A DNA stretch of 64,000 nt. Origin: Pedobacter polaris (GTDB lineage Bacteria > Bacteroidota > Bacteroidia > Sphingobacteriales > Sphingobacteriaceae). Shown one piece after another: positions 63,201 through 64,000 of this stretch (its first letter is position 1; each line of letters starts with the position of its first letter). The DNA is taken from the NCBI RefSeq assembly GCF_005116505.1, contig NZ_SWBR01000004.1, positions 62,001-126,000 on the forward strand, given 5' to 3'. The notes below the pieces were generated by a model. That model worked only from the letters and a program-made list of their open reading frames with translations. It was not told the DNA's origin and ran no database searches. A program made the position numbers and the translations under genes.

Positions 63201-63768
63201 GCCTTTGGCAAAAACTTATGGGCAAAATCATGTTCATTACCAAAAAGGTGGATTAGTGATGTATGGGGTTAAAGAGGCCTTAGGAGAAGAGGTAGTGAAT
63301 GGAGCATTAAGTAAACTAATAGCAACCCATGCAAATCCACACCAAAGAGCAGTTACACAGGATTTAATAGGAACCATACTTAATCTGGCACCAGAGAAGG
63401 ATAAAAAGTTTATAGATGAAAGTTTTAATGAAGTTGTAGATTATGACCTTAAGCTTAAAGTTTTAGCATGTAAACGTTTAGTGAATGGAAAATTTAGTAT
63501 CGATTTACAAATCAATGGGGGTAAGCATAAACAAGGTGATAAAACATTGCTTACACCAGATATGGACATTGATATTGCCTTTTTTAGTAAAGCGCAATTA
63601 GAATTGAATAGATATGCTAAACCAACTTACTTTCAAAAACATCGAATTAATAAATTGCAAACTAAACTGAATATAGTTGTAGATCAAAAACCAAAAACCA
63701 TTGCACTTGATCCTTATGCTTATTTATTAGATGCGAATTTGAAAGATAATATGCAGGAGTTGAAATGA
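60247..63768 (+). CDS. ABC-2 permease fused to M1-type metallopeptidase domain
   Basis: The 1173 residues consist of about a dozen or more hydrophobic segments (about 15-590) in two ABC-2 permease-like blocks, then a periplasmic M1-like region (from about 610). The latter has the zinc motif HEIAH at 919-923 and the downstream glutamate E943 in AMLTESLAKYTEAM. This spacing is one residue longer than in classic M1 enzymes but typical for this fusion family in my reading. The GAMEN-type substrate motif is not evident; VVFNAERINY stands in its position. It probably both transports and processes a peptide or protein under LytTR control. Confidence 0.9.
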   Translation: MLGAMFKFELRYHFTQLSFIIAATLFLILGCFSAVNGGFGGSEVHRDSPYVITNIIALFSLLTIFAGTLCCANVVLRDTIYKMDSVLYTTSITKKAYFFVRFLGLLLTVFTLLVCAILGIYIGTLFVDGSELGTFNLLNYLHPLLVFGLPNVLFACSLIFCTAVLTKNVRAIYVAGVSLYILYMAASILGNSPLLATSVKVNDPGILPFLIDPFGLASFFSETRSWTDLQRNQHLFPVKGIFLFNRLLWLGFSALIITISYRFFNFRLQSQSQQKQKKQAKISAKLIPFRHFNVFPKGLAYAFSSFKSQFKLEVISLFKHIPFMVMMLLWIFIFAIELKDTILYGAYGIKFYPTTGAIIEEMRAMKFALILLVFYAAELINRERTSNIQSLIYSTPVNTTVLWGAKCLTLAVLVISLVSANILIGISLQIFNGYFEIEIAKYLSLYYYSAFALLLFIVLIVFIQNLVTNKYLGMLLSMVVVFACAFSTRLGIEHFLLRFASVPDLQFSYFNGFGHYAKAFNWYMLYWSGFAVVLSVLTIGMWQGSLQLTFLDRLKSLPRSVYKLKFIALVGVVIWISCAAFIYQQTNVIGNYKSKQEALDWNINYEKKYKAFDKLPQPIIKSIKTTVDLFTDENRYEVKGTYQLKNETNKPIAKLWVTLHQAVNSFEIRIPNATAHPIDKTFNQQFIDLKTPLKPVEELKMDFSLSVIRSGFVPFDTENSVVSNGAYIELEKFVPHFGYNPNLEIDDNKLRKKEGLPSYQISKEIDLKYHLIDLETTISTASDQQVVTVGTLQKSWKANDRSYFKYKTTVPINFMFALSSAKYQLKKENYKGLTLSVYYQLGHEYNVKTMFKAIKDALDYGNTNFSAYPLKQFTLAEIPHYKGAATAYPGVVFNAERINYLTDFRDEHKVNQSYAITTHEIAHQWWANSLAPADAMGYAMLTESLAKYTEAMLLEKNFGKMYLSDYLKDDNNLYFAYRNPNEKELPLAKTYGQNHVHYQKGGLVMYGVKEALGEEVVNGALSKLIATHANPHQRAVTQDLIGTILNLAPEKDKKFIDESFNEVVDYDLKLKVLACKRLVNGKFSIDLQINGGKHKQGDKTLLTPDMDIDIAFFSKAQLELNRYAKPTYFQKHRINKLQTKLNIVVDQKPKTIALDPYAYLLDANLKDNMQELK

Positions 63769-63781
63769 TGTGTTGTTACTT

Positions 63782-63992
63782 TGTCATCATGACTTGTCAA
63801 ATACTTACTAGGGCGTTTTGACAGGCTCAACGTGACATTATTAATTATAAGTTGTCATCCTGAGCTTGTCGAAGGATAGTTGTTAAAGGCGTTTCGACAG
63901 GCTCAACGTGACAATGTGGTATGATGTACTACTAAGAAATATAGATATAATATATCCTTTATAAGATTTGTCATCCTGAGCTTGTCGAAGGA
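63782..63992. repeat. cluster of family A inverted-repeat elements
   Basis: Three units: 63782-63837 (a diverged left arm and GACAGGCTCAACGTGACA on the right), 63853-63913 (TGTCATCCTGAGCTTGTCGA on the left and TTTCGACAGGCTCAACGTGA on the right, imperfectly inverse), and a half-unit at 63969-63992. They fill the gene-free end of the window after the ABC operon. Confidence 0.8.
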
Positions 63993-64000
63993 CTTTTAAT

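Overview
The window looks like a chromosomal segment of a member of the Bacteroidota, most likely Sphingobacteriaceae and Pedobacter-like. The DNA is AT-rich. Several genes have the phylum's TAnnTTTG -7 promoter element and lack strong Shine-Dalgarno sequences. The gene families point the same way: DUF4254, DUF2851 and DUF6266 proteins, a FecI/FecR pair with an STN-containing outer-membrane protein, a long-tailed Rho, and an ABC permease fused to an M1 peptidase. The genus is inferred from gene content, not from a marker search.

Layout. 0-18 kb is core genome: a GT9 glycosyltransferase fragment with DUF4254, a PolX-like PHP protein, SppA, FolK, an Hpt protein, PssA, Rho, PyrF, an EamA transporter, DUF2851, PspC, an ankyrin protein, FtsK, LolA and a PhnP-like hydrolase. 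18-28.7 kb is accessory DNA with low gene density. It holds an AraC/NTF2-like/old-yellow-enzyme cluster, a methyltransferase, and a compact three-gene operon at 23574-27675. That operon encodes a PD-(D/E)XK-like nuclease, a PIN-like protein with a C-terminal SEC-C zinc motif, and a transglutaminase-like protein. Broken gene remnants surround it (an NTF2-like tail, a frameshifted DUF932 gene, an unidentified C-terminus), and the region ends at a tRNA-Leu(GAG). I consider this operon the best candidate for an undescribed, perhaps defence-related, system.

28.8-31.7 kb and 44.9-48.1 kb are two similar cassettes. In each, a DJ-1/AraC (GlxA-type) regulator is divergent from small SRPBCC, VOC, DoxX-like or DinB proteins. 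32.1-37.2 kb has a sigma/anti-sigma/outer-membrane-protein set and a DeoR regulator. 38.6-44.3 kb is a tellurium-type stress operon: TerC, HAD, PRTase, two TerD, TelA and an unknown protein. 50.3-56.7 kb is a TetR-regulated RND efflux operon. 56.8-63.8 kb is a LytS/LytTR two-component pair divergent from an ABC ATPase and a permease-peptidase fusion.

Regulation visible in the DNA. The AraC gene and the NTF2-like gene share a promoter layout with paired operator-like repeats 22 bp apart. The LytTR/ABC divergent region carries four 9-bp motifs arranged as two direct-repeat pairs with 12-bp spacers, the geometry known for LytTR sites. Several families of dispersed intergenic palindromes occur between genes.
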